From positions 1 through 20,070 of IMG/VR virus record IMGVR_UViG_3300028600_000022: a DNA stretch of 20,070 nt, one strand, 5' to 3'. The notes under the pieces were generated by a model. It was not told the DNA's origin, did not search any database, and was given only the letters and a program-made list of their open reading frames with translations. Origin of the DNA: a virus. Shown here in pieces: positions 7,263 through 14,864 of this stretch. Positions within the stretch are counted from its first letter, which is position 1; each line of letters begins with the position of its first letter. Made by a program: the position numbers and the translations under genes.

Positions 7263-7499
7263 GTGGATATTGAATCGACGCACAGCATCGAGTTCGCGGT
7301 CAATATCATCGAGCACGACGTGCCCGATGGGGCCGCGAAGGTGGTCAGTCAACAATTTTGGGGGTTCGATGGCGCGTACGGAAACGTACCGCGCGAGATG
7401 GTCGTCGAGGTGCAGGCGCTCGGCACCGAGTTCCTGTCTTCGCTCGTGGACCTGGGCAAGAGTTACAACTTAGAGAAGCGCGCTAAGAAGGACGCGTGA
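7263..7499 (+). CDS. hypothetical 78-aa protein
   Basis: I do not recognise a family. The protein is soluble, with no signal peptide or membrane segment, acidic in the first half and ending in a basic tail (EKRAKKDA). FAVNIIEHDVPDG and a Phe/Gly-rich centre (QQFWGFDGAYGN) stand out. The GTG start has AAGGAG at 7251-7256 with 6-nt spacing. It sits between a lipoprotein and a holin-like gene, so a lysis-related or head-accessory role is possible but not shown. Confidence 0.65.
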   Translation: MDIESTHSIEFAVNIIEHDVPDGAAKVVSQQFWGFDGAYGNVPREMVVEVQALGTEFLSSLVDLGKSYNLEKRAKKDA

Positions 7500-7501
7500 G
7501 C

Positions 7502-7666
7502 GTGCAAGGCAAAAAGACATACATGCTGGCGCTCGCCGCAGTGCTCGCGGGTATCGCTGGCTACATGCAAGGCCAGCTCGATCTACAGCAGGCGCTCGAA
7601 TCAGTGTGGGCTGGCGGCGTGGCCGCGGCGTTGCGTCACGGGCTCGCGCGTGCCGGGTTGAACTAA
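7502..7666 (+). CDS. holin-like small membrane protein
   Basis: A 54-aa ORF with a GTG start and AAGGA at 7488-7492. KKTYMLALAAVLAGIAGYM (about residues 4-22) is one membrane helix after a basic N-terminus; a second weaker hydrophobic or amphipathic segment (about 33-46) is followed by LRHGLARAGLN. This layout, with a short KGKKTY-type opening, an Ala/Gly helix and an alpha-helical tail ending near RHG, resembles small phage membrane proteins usually annotated as holins or unknown. A role in making membrane lesions for lysis is inference; no endolysin gene is next to it. Confidence 0.6.
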   Translation: MQGKKTYMLALAAVLAGIAGYMQGQLDLQQALESVWAGGVAAALRHGLARAGLN

Positions 7667-7684
7667 TGTGAAGGAGTTGTTCCG

Positions 7685-7987
7685 ATGGCGACGTATGCAG
7701 AAATTGTCAACCTATTATCCGATCCGGCATACCAAGGATTGAAGGACAGAACCGCGGTAGCTTCGAGCGTGAAGGCGCACGAAGTCTCCCAGGCGCCGAC
7801 TCCGAGCGCAGAGGCAAAGGCCTGGGCGGTTCGCGCGCTCACAAATCCGCGCGAAGAGTCGGAAGTGATCATAAACTTCGTTCTGGCCGCGAACGTTGCG
7901 GCGACTGCGACGCAGATATTGACCGCCAATGATGCGACGCTGCAGGCTGCAGTAAATGACGCGGTCGATACGCTTTTGGGGGCCTAG
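7685..7987 (+). CDS. conserved phage protein, function unknown; source of a 91-nt inverted copy
   Basis: A 100-aa mostly helical, soluble protein starting MATYAEIVNLLSDPAYQ, with AKAWAVRALTNP and FVLAANVAATATQILTANDA further on. I recall similar small proteins encoded near phage head and tail fibre genes, with no known function. GAAGGAG at 7671-7676 gives a clear start. Bases 7715-7805 (codons 11-41) occur again, perfectly and in reverse complement, at 19351-19441. Because this gene has the intact family-like frame, it is the likely source of that copy. Confidence 0.75.
   Translation: MATYAEIVNLLSDPAYQGLKDRTAVASSVKAHEVSQAPTPSAEAKAWAVRALTNPREESEVIINFVLAANVAATATQILTANDATLQAAVNDAVDTLLGA
7715..7805 (+). 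repeat. 91-nt inverted repeat, source arm
   Basis: Identical over 91 of 91 bases to the reverse complement of 19351-19441, checked base by base. The match stops at both ends (7714 and 7806 differ). It lies wholly inside the 100-aa gene at 7685-7987. Confidence 0.97.
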
Positions 7988-7989
7988 TA

Positions 7990-8499
7990 ATGGCAACATC
8001 ACAAGCCCAGATCAACGTCGGCACTGGCGTCAAATTCAACGGGGAGGCTGGCGCAGACGTTGCATTCTCTATGGAGGCTGTCGCGTCTGCGGCGGGGCGG
8101 GTTTCTGCGCAATACGATCTTGGCGCGTCGCCGCGGGACTTTCTGTTCATGTGGCACGGCGAGCTGTTGATGCAGGCAACGCCGACGCAGTATCGGACCA
8201 TCGACTTCTATGCAGCCGGAGCTTACGACGCCGATGCGACCATGATATGGGGCGACGTCGGGGCAACGGATGCGGCGCTCGGTGACGAGGACCAGTTGCG
8301 TAATTTGCTTCAGATCGGCAGCGTGGTTGTCGAGGAAGCGAACACGACAAAGATGGTTGGTGGGGGACGGTTCTATTGGCCGCATCGCTACATCAGCATC
8401 GTTGGCTTCAACAACTACACCGGCGCGACAATCAACGCGACTGATTCCAATTTTCTGTTCTTCCTGCAGCCGTACAACATCCAAGGGCAGGCCACCTAA
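7990..8499 (+). CDS. probable virion protein, function unknown
   Basis: A 169-aa beta-rich protein. Features are MATSQAQINVGTGVKFNG at the start, LRNLLQIGSVVVEE in the middle and FYWPHRYISIVGFNNYTGA near the end. The last pattern (P-RY-hydrophobic-V--N-TG) is one I associate with small virion-surface or fibre-associated proteins in phages, without a named function. It begins three bases after the previous stop, and its TAA overlaps the next ATG by one base (TAATG). This suggests coupling with the LamG adhesin, of which it may be a partner. Confidence 0.7.
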   Translation: MATSQAQINVGTGVKFNGEAGADVAFSMEAVASAAGRVSAQYDLGASPRDFLFMWHGELLMQATPTQYRTIDFYAAGAYDADATMIWGDVGATDAALGDEDQLRNLLQIGSVVVEEANTTKMVGGGRFYWPHRYISIVGFNNYTGATINATDSNFLFFLQPYNIQGQAT

Positions 8500-10178
8500 T
8501 GCTCGTCGAGCTTCCTACCGATGACTGGAGCTTTGCGCCGCGCGTCACTGAGGCGCGCATCGACCGCGGGAAGCCGCTTGCCCGGCGCTTGCAGTTTGCG
8601 ACGATACCAGGCGACCGACCGTTTAATCTGGTTACAAAGACGTTCTGCTACGGGGTAAGAACCGGAGCAAAACCTGTCGGCGGTGAGTCAGGTACTGCGC
8701 TGCGCTTTGGCGGTGCCGCGAGTGGCGACAACTTCAGGTTTTCGGACGCAAGTCACAGCATCGGAAGCAAATACACTGGCGCGCAGTCGATTGTGCAGGT
8801 GCCGCATACCTGGGTTTTCCGGTTCAAGGCGCTCGCGGTATCCACGCGCGGTGGCCTGATGCAGTACACCGACCAGGATGCAGGCAACTCGGGGCTGTAC
8901 GCGTTTTTAGAGGGAGCGGACTCTACGGCGCGGTATTCAGTTTCGAACAGCGGTTCAAATTACACGTCAAGCCCCACCTACACACTCAATAAATGGCACA
9001 CCGTCGCGTTCACATACGATCCGGTCTCTAACAAGCTGAACAGCTATCTAGATGGCAAGCGCGGCACAGAGGCGACCGAGGCAAGTCCGACAACGAACAC
9101 ATCAATCTCGCGGTTTTTGATTGGAGACTGCTTCGCTGGGTTCGATCGGGAGCTCGACGGCGAAATTAGTTTATTCGCATTTTGGGACCGCGCGCTCACA
9201 CCAAGCGAAGGCCGCTTCCTGACAAATGGCGATAACTGGCTGACGCTGTTCGAAGGTGAGCAATCGGTATTTTTCCCGGCCGAATCAGCGGGTGCGGGCG
9301 GGTTTACCACGACCCTCGAAACCAAGGCGATCGGCGACCAGGCGCAGATCACCGGGCTGATCTCTGCGCTCGACGTGCTCGCGAAGGCGGGGCTTGTGCA
9401 GAGCACAGGCCTGGTCACCGTGCTCGATGCACTGGCGTCGACCGGCCAGGCTGCCGTGACTGGGCACGTGACGACCCTCGACGCGCTGACGAAGCTCGGG
9501 CTTCAGGCAAGTTTCCCGGGCGTTGCGGGTTTCGCGACCGTGCTCGACGCGCTGACGGCTGCCGGCCAGGCCGCTGGCACTGGTCACGGGACCGTGCTCG
9601 ACGCGCTGACGGCGGCGGGGCTTCAGCAGAACCTGGGCGCGGTCGGCGAGTTCACGACCGTTCTGGATTCACTGAGCGCTGCCGGACAGGCCGCGGCGCT
9701 TGGCCTGATCACCGCACTGGACGCTTTGACCGTCACGGAGCGCGCCCAGGCGCTCGGATTCATCACCAGCGTCAACACGCTGGACGCTGACGGGCTCAAT
9801 CAGAGCTTCGGCGGGGCTGGGTTCACGACCGCCCTGAAGGCGTTAGCGGCCGCTGGGCTCTCCCAGGGGATGACCATCTGGGACCTCGGCGACGCGCTCG
9901 CCGCGGCATATGCCGATCTGCCGGCGTTTTTCGACACGTTCGGATTTTCCGAGCCGGTGGTAGTCGGGGCTGTCACCGTGCGCGGACTGTTCGATGATGA
10001 TTCGGTCGAGAACGGGGAGCTGGCGGGGCCGCAAGTCATGTTGCAGGTGGGCGACGTGGACACGCTCGGCATCGACCAGGGGACAGAGATCACCATACGC
10101 GGGCGGGCCTTCTACGTGGCTGGGGTACAGCGCGACGGGCTTGGCCTGGCGAACGTTGTGCTGCGTGATACTTCCTGA
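8499..10178 (+). CDS. LamG adhesin / tandem repeats / gpFII-like head-tail connector fusion
   Basis: A 559-aa protein with three parts in one continuous frame. Residues about 85-245 look like a concanavalin/LamG fold (WVFRFKALAVSTRGGLMQYT; KWHTVAFTYDPVSNKLNSYL; GEISLFAFWDRALTPSEGRF), which usually binds sugars or surfaces. Residues about 268-457 are around nine 17-23-aa repeats with the core TVLDALTAAGQAA. Residues 458-559 (MTIWDLGDALAAAY; FSEPVVVGAVTVRGLFDDD; GTEITIRGRAFYVAGVQRDG) resemble lambda gpFII-type connectors. The next gene is gpZ-like, as expected after FII. An in-frame ATG at 9870 with AGGGG directly against it could start a separate 102-aa connector. Domain calls are by pattern only. 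Confidence 0.8.
   Translation: MLVELPTDDWSFAPRVTEARIDRGKPLARRLQFATIPGDRPFNLVTKTFCYGVRTGAKPVGGESGTALRFGGAASGDNFRFSDASHSIGSKYTGAQSIVQVPHTWVFRFKALAVSTRGGLMQYTDQDAGNSGLYAFLEGADSTARYSVSNSGSNYTSSPTYTLNKWHTVAFTYDPVSNKLNSYLDGKRGTEATEASPTTNTSISRFLIGDCFAGFDRELDGEISLFAFWDRALTPSEGRFLTNGDNWLTLFEGEQSVFFPAESAGAGGFTTTLETKAIGDQAQITGLISALDVLAKAGLVQSTGLVTVLDALASTGQAAVTGHVTTLDALTKLGLQASFPGVAGFATVLDALTAAGQAAGTGHGTVLDALTAAGLQQNLGAVGEFTTVLDSLSAAGQAAALGLITALDALTVTERAQALGFITSVNTLDADGLNQSFGGAGFTTALKALAAAGLSQGMTIWDLGDALAAAYADLPAFFDTFGFSEPVVVGAVTVRGLFDDDSVENGELAGPQVMLQVGDVDTLGIDQGTEITIRGRAFYVAGVQRDGLGLANVVLRDTS
9301..9868 (+). repeat. tandem coding repeats in the adhesin/connector gene
   Basis: About nine imperfect units of roughly 51-69 nt. 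They encode variants of G-F-x-T-x-LDAL-x-AAGQAA and are visible in DNA as recurrent CTCGACGCGCTGACG. Unit length varies through short insertions such as SFPG and NLGA. They likely form an extended helical or solenoid stalk between the LamG and connector parts, and are a possible site of unit-number change by slippage. Confidence 0.8.
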
Positions 10179-10807
10179 TGGCTTCCAGGACGCTCTCTCT
10201 CTCCCGGGGCCGTGGCGCTGTGTCCGTCGAGCTGCTCGGCGGCGCTGCGACCATCGAGGCGCTCGTGGCGGTAAGCAAAGACGCCGAGCGCTCCCAGGCG
10301 TCGGCCATCCGTGCCGCCGCGGTCACCGCGCGCTCGCTGGTGATCAAGGATCTGGCGAAGCAAACGGGGGTCAAACAGAAGGCGTGGCGCAAGCGAGTGG
10401 GGCAATTCCCGACGCGCCGCGCCCAGGGCCTGGCCGTGCGAAAGCTCTGGGTCGGGCTCAAGAACCCGCCCGGCGCCAGCTCGGGGAAGCATGTCGAGGC
10501 GCTGATCAGGAAAAGCAATCCGGACGCGTTCGAGGCGAAGATGCCGAGCGGGCATCGGGGCCTGTTCAGGCGGCGCCGCAAGACGATCCCGTTCGGGCCC
10601 GGGGCGCGGGACCATCCGAAGGAGCGCCGCAGCCTGCCGATCGACGAGGCGAAGCTGGACGTTTCCGGCGTGGCCGAGCCTGCATTGTTGAAACGTGCGC
10701 GCGAGGTGATGCGCGGGCGTTATGTTGAGGTGTTGGAGAAAGAGTTCTTAAGGCGCACGTCACGGTCAATTTCAAAGAACAAGGCCCGACGCAAACGAGG
10801 ACGATGA
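10178..10807 (+). CDS. gpZ-like minor tail / tail completion protein
   Basis: A 209-aa, very basic protein in the lambda FII-Z position. Typical gpZ features: an N-terminal helix with many Ala/Arg (AAAVTARSLVIKDLAKQTGV), KLWVGLKNP, MPSGHRGLFRRRRK and then RRSLPIDEAKLDVS, ending in a helix and an Arg/Lys-rich tail. Lambda gpZ is 192 aa and is needed for correct tail completion and DNA entry. ATG overlaps the previous stop (TGATG). No separate gpU-like tail terminator gene is visible between this and the tube gene, so this protein may also cover that step; that is inference. Confidence 0.8.
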   Translation: MASRTLSLSRGRGAVSVELLGGAATIEALVAVSKDAERSQASAIRAAAVTARSLVIKDLAKQTGVKQKAWRKRVGQFPTRRAQGLAVRKLWVGLKNPPGASSGKHVEALIRKSNPDAFEAKMPSGHRGLFRRRRKTIPFGPGARDHPKERRSLPIDEAKLDVSGVAEPALLKRAREVMRGRYVEVLEKEFLRRTSRSISKNKARRKRGR

Positions 10808-10808
10808 A

Positions 10809-11192
10809 ATGGCAATTCAAGGCACTGGGATAACTATCAGCTATCAGTCCGGCTTCCTGGCTGAGATCCTCGACTTCACATGGTCGGGCATCTCGCGAGA
10901 GTCGATCGATACCACAAACTTCGCGACCACCGGGGCGCGCGAGTCGATGCCGAGCACGCTCTACGATCCGGGCGAGATGCAAGTCGAGCTGCTTTTTGAT
11001 GCGGAAGTCTCGCCGATCACGGCGATCGCTTCGGCTGCGGAAACGGTGACCGTGACTTACTCCGATCCGGCGCCCGCCTCGACCATGGCCGCGTCCGGGT
11101 TCATGACCGAGTTCGAGATCAACGCGCCACTTGAGGACCGCGTGACCGCTACCGCTACCCTCAAGCTGACCGGCGCGATCACGCACGGGTGA
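10809..11192 (+). CDS. major tail tube protein
   Basis: A 127-aa beta-rich protein expected to stack as hexameric rings around the tape measure. The features are those of short tail tube proteins: ISRESIDTTNFATTGARESM at about 34-53, LYDPGEMQVELLFDAE, then TVTYSDPAP, and a final strand ATATLKLTGAITHG. It is about half the length of lambda gpV (246 aa), lacking the extra Ig-like domain. GAGGA at about 10797-10801 precedes ATG. It lies directly before the chaperone pair and tape measure, the standard order. Confidence 0.85.
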   Translation: MAIQGTGITISYQSGFLAEILDFTWSGISRESIDTTNFATTGARESMPSTLYDPGEMQVELLFDAEVSPITAIASAAETVTVTYSDPAPASTMAASGFMTEFEINAPLEDRVTATATLKLTGAITHG

Positions 11193-11195
11193 TGC

Positions 11196-11501
11196 ATGGC
11201 GTTCAAGACAATGGCCGTGAAGGTCAGCGGGGACGTCTATCACCTGCGTGAGCTGAGCGCGGGCGCTATCGAGTGCGTCGACGACGCGCAAAGCGAGTAT
11301 GTTCAGGCCTTGACCATGGTCGCCTTATCGCTTTGCGACGATAACGGCCTCCCCATGTTCAAGCCGCGCCCGGACGCGGTCGACGCCGCGCTGGATATGG
11401 TGCGCAAGATGCCGGTGAGCCTGGTCCGCGACTACCTGATCCCGGCGGCGACGACGCTCAACACCGAGGGCGGGAGCCTGGACGATGCACGGGGAAACTA
11501 A
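11196..11501 (+). CDS. tail assembly chaperone gpG-like
   Basis: A 101-aa protein that would bind the tape measure and tube subunits during assembly. It opens MAFKTMAVKVSGDVYHLREL, has a helical middle, and ends at TAA 11499-11501. Its position between tube and tape measure, and the slippery G GGA AAC just before the stop, identify it as the G half of a G/GT pair. By a -1 shift about one ribosome fraction would read on into the next frame to give a 212-aa fusion. The start is close behind the tube gene stop, with only a weak Shine-Dalgarno, suggesting coupling. Confidence 0.85.
   Translation: MAFKTMAVKVSGDVYHLRELSAGAIECVDDAQSEYVQALTMVALSLCDDNGLPMFKPRPDAVDAALDMVRKMPVSLVRDYLIPAATTLNTEGGSLDDARGN
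11492..11498 (+). promoter_or_regulatory. programmed -1 ribosomal frameshift site (G GGA AAC)
   Basis: In the gpG frame the codons are CGG GGA AAC TAA, so GGGAAAC is a correct X XXY YYZ slippery heptamer, next to the stop. Lambda uses G GGA AAG at the same place. After slipping, reading continues CTA ACC CGG CCA GTG without a stop into the gpT-like frame, which is open to 11833. Confidence 0.88.
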
Positions 11502-11509
11502 CCCGGCCA

Positions 11510-11833
11510 GTGAGGCAGTTTGCGTTTCGCCTGGCGCTCAAGCTGGGGCGCTGGGACGTGGACGCTTTGCTGGCCGAAATGCCGCGCCGTGCGTTCCTCG
11601 AATGGTTGGCCTATCACGAGATGGAGCCGTGGTCGGAAGATCGCGCCGACGCTCGCGCGGCCATCGTGTCGTGCCTGATCTACAACGTGAACCGGCGCCG
11701 CGGGGCGCCCGCGAAGCGCCCGGGCGATTTCATGGCGTATCGGGCGCCAAAGCGAAAGATGGCGCCGGACAAGCGCGCGCTGTTCCGCAAGATCATGGAG
11801 GGCCTGCCGCGTGCCGACTCTGACCAGTCTTAA
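11510..11833 (+). CDS. tail assembly chaperone, gpT-like extension of gpGT
   Basis: A 107-aa frame in -1 relative to gpG. Its sequence (FRLALKLGRWDVDALLAEMP, then FLEWLAYHEMEPWSEDRADA) is characteristic of the T part of lambda-type G-T chaperones. It is most likely made as the C-terminal part of a G-T fusion from 11196, entering at 11498, rather than from the GTG at 11510, which has no good ribosome site. The fusion would be 212 aa. Its last 23 nt overlap the tape measure start. Confidence 0.85.
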   Translation: MRQFAFRLALKLGRWDVDALLAEMPRRAFLEWLAYHEMEPWSEDRADARAAIVSCLIYNVNRRRGAPAKRPGDFMAYRAPKRKMAPDKRALFRKIMEGLPRADSDQS

Positions 11834-12935
11834 CGTTCTATTGAAGGGCGACGCGTCCGGGCTGGTGAAGGCGACCCGGGTGGGCCTGGGCGCGCTAAAG
11901 GGTTTTGGACGTGCTGCGGGCAAGGCGGTGGCCATCACGGGTGCGCTCGGGGCTGCCGGGATCGGCGGCGCCGCCGCCGGCCTGGTCGCGCTCGGCAATG
12001 CCGCGCGCAGTTCGATCGACGCGCACGCGAAGAACGCGGCCCGGCTCGGGCTGACCGTCACCGAGGCGCAGCGACTCAAGCAAGCCGCAGAGCAAAGCGA
12101 CGTGTCGATGCGGACGCTTAACACGGCGATGGCGGGGCTGACGCGAGAGGCGGGCCTTGCGGCCGCGGGCAGTGCAAAGAGCGCGGCGAAGTTCACCGAT
12201 CTGGGGCTGTCAATGGACGACGTCGTGAAGGCGTCGCCGCTGGAGCTGCTGCAGATGGTCACGCGTGAGCTAGGCGCGTCCCGCAACTTCGCGGATCGGG
12301 CGGCGAAGGGTAATGCGCTGCTCGGGGAGTCGTGGCTCAAGCTGAACCCGTTGATCGAGAGCGGCACGGAAGCGTTCGCCGACGCTGACGTGATATTCAC
12401 AAAGCTCGGGCTCGGGATCGGAAAGAATGCCGGCCAGGTGGAGGTGTTCAATGACAAGCTGGATTCGCTGTCCAGGCTGGGAACCGCGTTGCGTGACAAG
12501 GTGTTTGCGACGCTCGCGCCGCGCCTGGCGGAATTCGCGACGGCACTGTTCGATTCCGCGGCCGCGTTCATCCAGGCGCAGGGCGGCGGCGAGGCGTTCG
12601 CTAACACGCTCGGCGAGGGCCTGGTGAACGGGATCCGCTCGGCTGTCAAGTGGTTCGGGGGGCTCAAAAGCGCGATCGATGGCGTGCTCACCGTGGCCGG
12701 GTTCCTGGTCGACGTGCTGCAGGGGATCGGGACGTTCGGCGCCGGAATTGCGGCGGCTGCGGGCGCGTTGATACAGGGGAATTTCTCCGGCGCCGGCGCG
12801 GTGCTCTCTGCAATTCCCGGAGACGTTGCCGGCCAGTTCGGCGAGGACACCTCAGAGGAGCAACTACAGGAGACAAAGCGCCAGACGACCGTGCTCGAAG
12901 ACATCTTGAGAAACGCGGCGCCGGCCTTCCAATGA
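11811..12935 (+). CDS. short tail tape measure protein
   Basis: A 374-aa protein setting tail length and probably forming part of the DNA-entry channel. Helical, Ala/Gly-rich sequence with a hydrophobic segment near 38-62 and another near 285-315, and long helices between (TEAQRLKQAAEQSDVSMRTL). It lies directly after the G/GT chaperones. GTG has GGAGGG at about 11796-11801. Lambda gpH is 853 aa; scaling by length predicts a tail under half as long. The N-terminal and central pattern (ARLGLTVTEAQRLKQAAEQS) is common in small tape measures. No lysozyme or peptidase domain is seen. Confidence 0.85.
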   Translation: MPTLTSLNVLLKGDASGLVKATRVGLGALKGFGRAAGKAVAITGALGAAGIGGAAAGLVALGNAARSSIDAHAKNAARLGLTVTEAQRLKQAAEQSDVSMRTLNTAMAGLTREAGLAAAGSAKSAAKFTDLGLSMDDVVKASPLELLQMVTRELGASRNFADRAAKGNALLGESWLKLNPLIESGTEAFADADVIFTKLGLGIGKNAGQVEVFNDKLDSLSRLGTALRDKVFATLAPRLAEFATALFDSAAAFIQAQGGGEAFANTLGEGLVNGIRSAVKWFGGLKSAIDGVLTVAGFLVDVLQGIGTFGAGIAAAAGALIQGNFSGAGAVLSAIPGDVAGQFGEDTSEEQLQETKRQTTVLEDILRNAAPAFQ

Positions 12936-13726
12936 CACGCATATCAAAAGACATGCTAGACGGCGAGGTGGTCCTGTCGACCAAGGGCGACCGCGCTAGA
13001 CGATCGTTCCAGGTGACAGAGCTTGTCGGCGCCGACTTCGCGCGCCTTGTTTCGGCTGCGAAGGCAAGCGGATTGCCGCAGAAGGGCGAGCCGCATCCGG
13101 CGCTGTCAGGCGTGCGTGTTCTCGACGTCACCGCGCGACCTACAAACGATCCGTCGATCGCTATCGTGGACGTTGACTATGGCGTTCCGAGCGCGTCGGA
13201 TATATCCAGCAGCTCGGACGGGGCCGAGGTCTCCATTACGGCGAGCCTGATCACCGAGGAGACTACGAGGGACATTTTCGGGAATTTTCTGCGCACGACA
13301 TGGACCTTCCGATTCTCGACGGCCGATCCGGGCGATCCGGACGGCAACCGGTCGATTCAGGAAGCGACGCTAAGCTCGAACATTCATCGGCTGGAAGTGC
13401 AAGTGCCGACGTTTAGCGTTCAGTTTACGCGCATCGAGAAAAGCCCGCCGCTGGCGCTGACGCGCAAATTTTCGGGAAAAGTAAACTCGGGCGCGTTTCT
13501 AAATGAGAGCCAGGACGCGTGGCTGTGCACGATCTCGAGCACGCAGCAGGGGCCGAATGAGCACCGCGTCGTGTATTCTTTCACGTTCAACCGGCGGGGC
13601 TGGCAAGCGATCCTTACCCATACGGTAGACGGCGTGATCCCGGAGGACTTGACCGCGGACGGGGTGCAGGTGAAGCAAGTCTATTCGCGCCGTAATTTTT
13701 CATCGCTCGGGCTTCCAAAGATATGA
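12932..13726 (+). CDS. tail-region protein, function unknown
   Basis: A 264-aa protein, ATGA-coupled to the tape measure. I do not recognise it. It is mainly beta, without membrane segments or signal peptide, with stretches such as GVRVLDVTARPTNDPSIAIV, LRTTWTFRFSTADP and EHRVVYSFTFNRRGWQAILT. From its place right after the tape measure it is the best candidate for a distal-tail or tail-tip protein, a slot filled in lambda by gpM/gpL. It overlaps the next gene by ATGA at 13723-13726. Confidence 0.75.
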   Translation: MTRISKDMLDGEVVLSTKGDRARRSFQVTELVGADFARLVSAAKASGLPQKGEPHPALSGVRVLDVTARPTNDPSIAIVDVDYGVPSASDISSSSDGAEVSITASLITEETTRDIFGNFLRTTWTFRFSTADPGDPDGNRSIQEATLSSNIHRLEVQVPTFSVQFTRIEKSPPLALTRKFSGKVNSGAFLNESQDAWLCTISSTQQGPNEHRVVYSFTFNRRGWQAILTHTVDGVIPEDLTADGVQVKQVYSRRNFSSLGLPKI

Positions 13727-14028
13727 TCATGAAGGCGCCACGGGTGGCGCGCGGGCAGGCGATCACGGCGAACCTGTGGAATGAGCTGGCGGACGCAGTC
13801 GATGAAAGTCTATTTAGCCCGCGTGACATAACAGCAGGAATAACGACGGAAGAGGTCGAGGAGATTGTCACATCGGGCTCGACGTCATGGACTGAGATAT
13901 CGCGCACCAGCGACACGGTACGTGTAGAGAATCCGGAAGACGCTACGCAATTTGTCGACGTCGAACGGATGCGTACAATCGTTTTCCAAGGTGGCGCCGG
14001 GACGCTCACATTCACGTATAAACCGTGA
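13723..14028 (+). CDS. small tail-region protein, function unknown
   Basis: A 101-aa protein starting MIMKAPRVARGQAITANLWN. The GQAIT-x-x-x-WN-x-L-x-DAV opening is common in small phage tail or fibre-associated proteins, where it forms a leading helix. The rest is beta-type, ending AGTLTFTYKP. Both ends overlap neighbours by four bases (ATGA and GTGA), so it is translated as part of the tail block. An exact role cannot be given. Confidence 0.7.
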   Translation: MIMKAPRVARGQAITANLWNELADAVDESLFSPRDITAGITTEEVEEIVTSGSTSWTEISRTSDTVRVENPEDATQFVDVERMRTIVFQGGAGTLTFTYKP

Positions 14029-14855
14029 TGGCAGACTACCGGGAGAATGTGAACCGTATCGTCAGCGTTGGCTGGCCGTCGGGTGTGGAAGTCAAGTATT
14101 GGCAGACTGAGCTTGCGATCGGAATTGGTGATTACTGGACGGGGATCTCACTGGATACACCTGCCGCGGATGTGCAAGAATTTCACGATCAGTTCACTGC
14201 GGGGAAAAAAGTCATTGTGGGAACCGTGTCGGAAACAAGATTCGACTTCTCTCTCGTGCCAGGGCTGGGCCCTGGCGAGTCCCTCTCGAATGATAGCCAG
14301 CAACCTATGGCGAACCTGCCCGTGTACAACGAGCTAGGGAATGTCATCACGAAGGCGGATCGACCAGCGTTTGGCTCGCGAAAGATTCTGTCCGGGTTTG
14401 TGGGAAGCATGATCGGGCTCGACAAATACAGCGCTTACGATTACTCCACGACGTTGACGTTCACGTTTGTAGGTCCGATTGCGCTCGAAGCGGAATTCTT
14501 TCTATCGGTCAATAATAATTTCGGAACCGATCCTGAATTTCACTCTTACTTCGCGTCGAGCGATGCAGGCGACACCGCGACGACATGCGCGACCGGGCTC
14601 AAGGATGCGATCAATACGGGCTCCGTGTTCAATGCGTCGTCGAGCGGCGCTGTCGTGACGTTCGAGCCTGCAAGCGAGGAGGGCGGGCGATTCTCGTTCG
14701 GCATCATCAACAAAGATGGGGACGGGACCTCCGCGATGTCTATTCCCGCGTTTAACGGAACCACGACGGCGTCCGCAATCGAACCTGGGTTTCTATGGTC
14801 GGGCTTTTTTGGCACAGGCGGCGAGCTGATGCGACTTGAGACTCCACCAACGTAG
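14025..14855 (+). CDS. tail-region protein, function unknown
   Basis: A 276-aa beta-rich protein (275 aa if ATG at 14028 is used instead of the GTG at 14025). No family recognised. Notable are YWQTELAIGIGDYWTGISLD near the N-terminus, SLVPGLGPGESLS, and from about residue 160 an Ala/Thr/Ser-rich second half (ASSDAGDTATTCATGLKDAI) that resembles repeat domains of the following fibre (DTATT/ATNL-type helix). It is probably a tail-tip or fibre-anchor protein. It ends ten bases before the fibre gene. Confidence 0.7.
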   Translation: MMADYRENVNRIVSVGWPSGVEVKYWQTELAIGIGDYWTGISLDTPAADVQEFHDQFTAGKKVIVGTVSETRFDFSLVPGLGPGESLSNDSQQPMANLPVYNELGNVITKADRPAFGSRKILSGFVGSMIGLDKYSAYDYSTTLTFTFVGPIALEAEFFLSVNNNFGTDPEFHSYFASSDAGDTATTCATGLKDAINTGSVFNASSSGAVVTFEPASEEGGRFSFGIINKDGDGTSAMSIPAFNGTTTASAIEPGFLWSGFFGTGGELMRLETPPT

Positions 14856-14864
14856 GGTAAGCAA

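Noticed and set aside
7663-7929. 88-aa minus-strand frame sharing 29 residues with the fused cysteine-rich protein
   Set aside because: The shared peptide is a by-product of the 91-nt inverted repeat, not of two homologous proteins; the + strand frame here is the family-like one with a good ribosome site.
11498-12904. 468-aa open frame on the minus strand opposite the tape measure gene
   Set aside because: Long antisense frames are expected in G+C-rich coding DNA. Its Ser/Ala/Pro-rich sequence is the mirror of tape-measure codons and it has no family-like motif.
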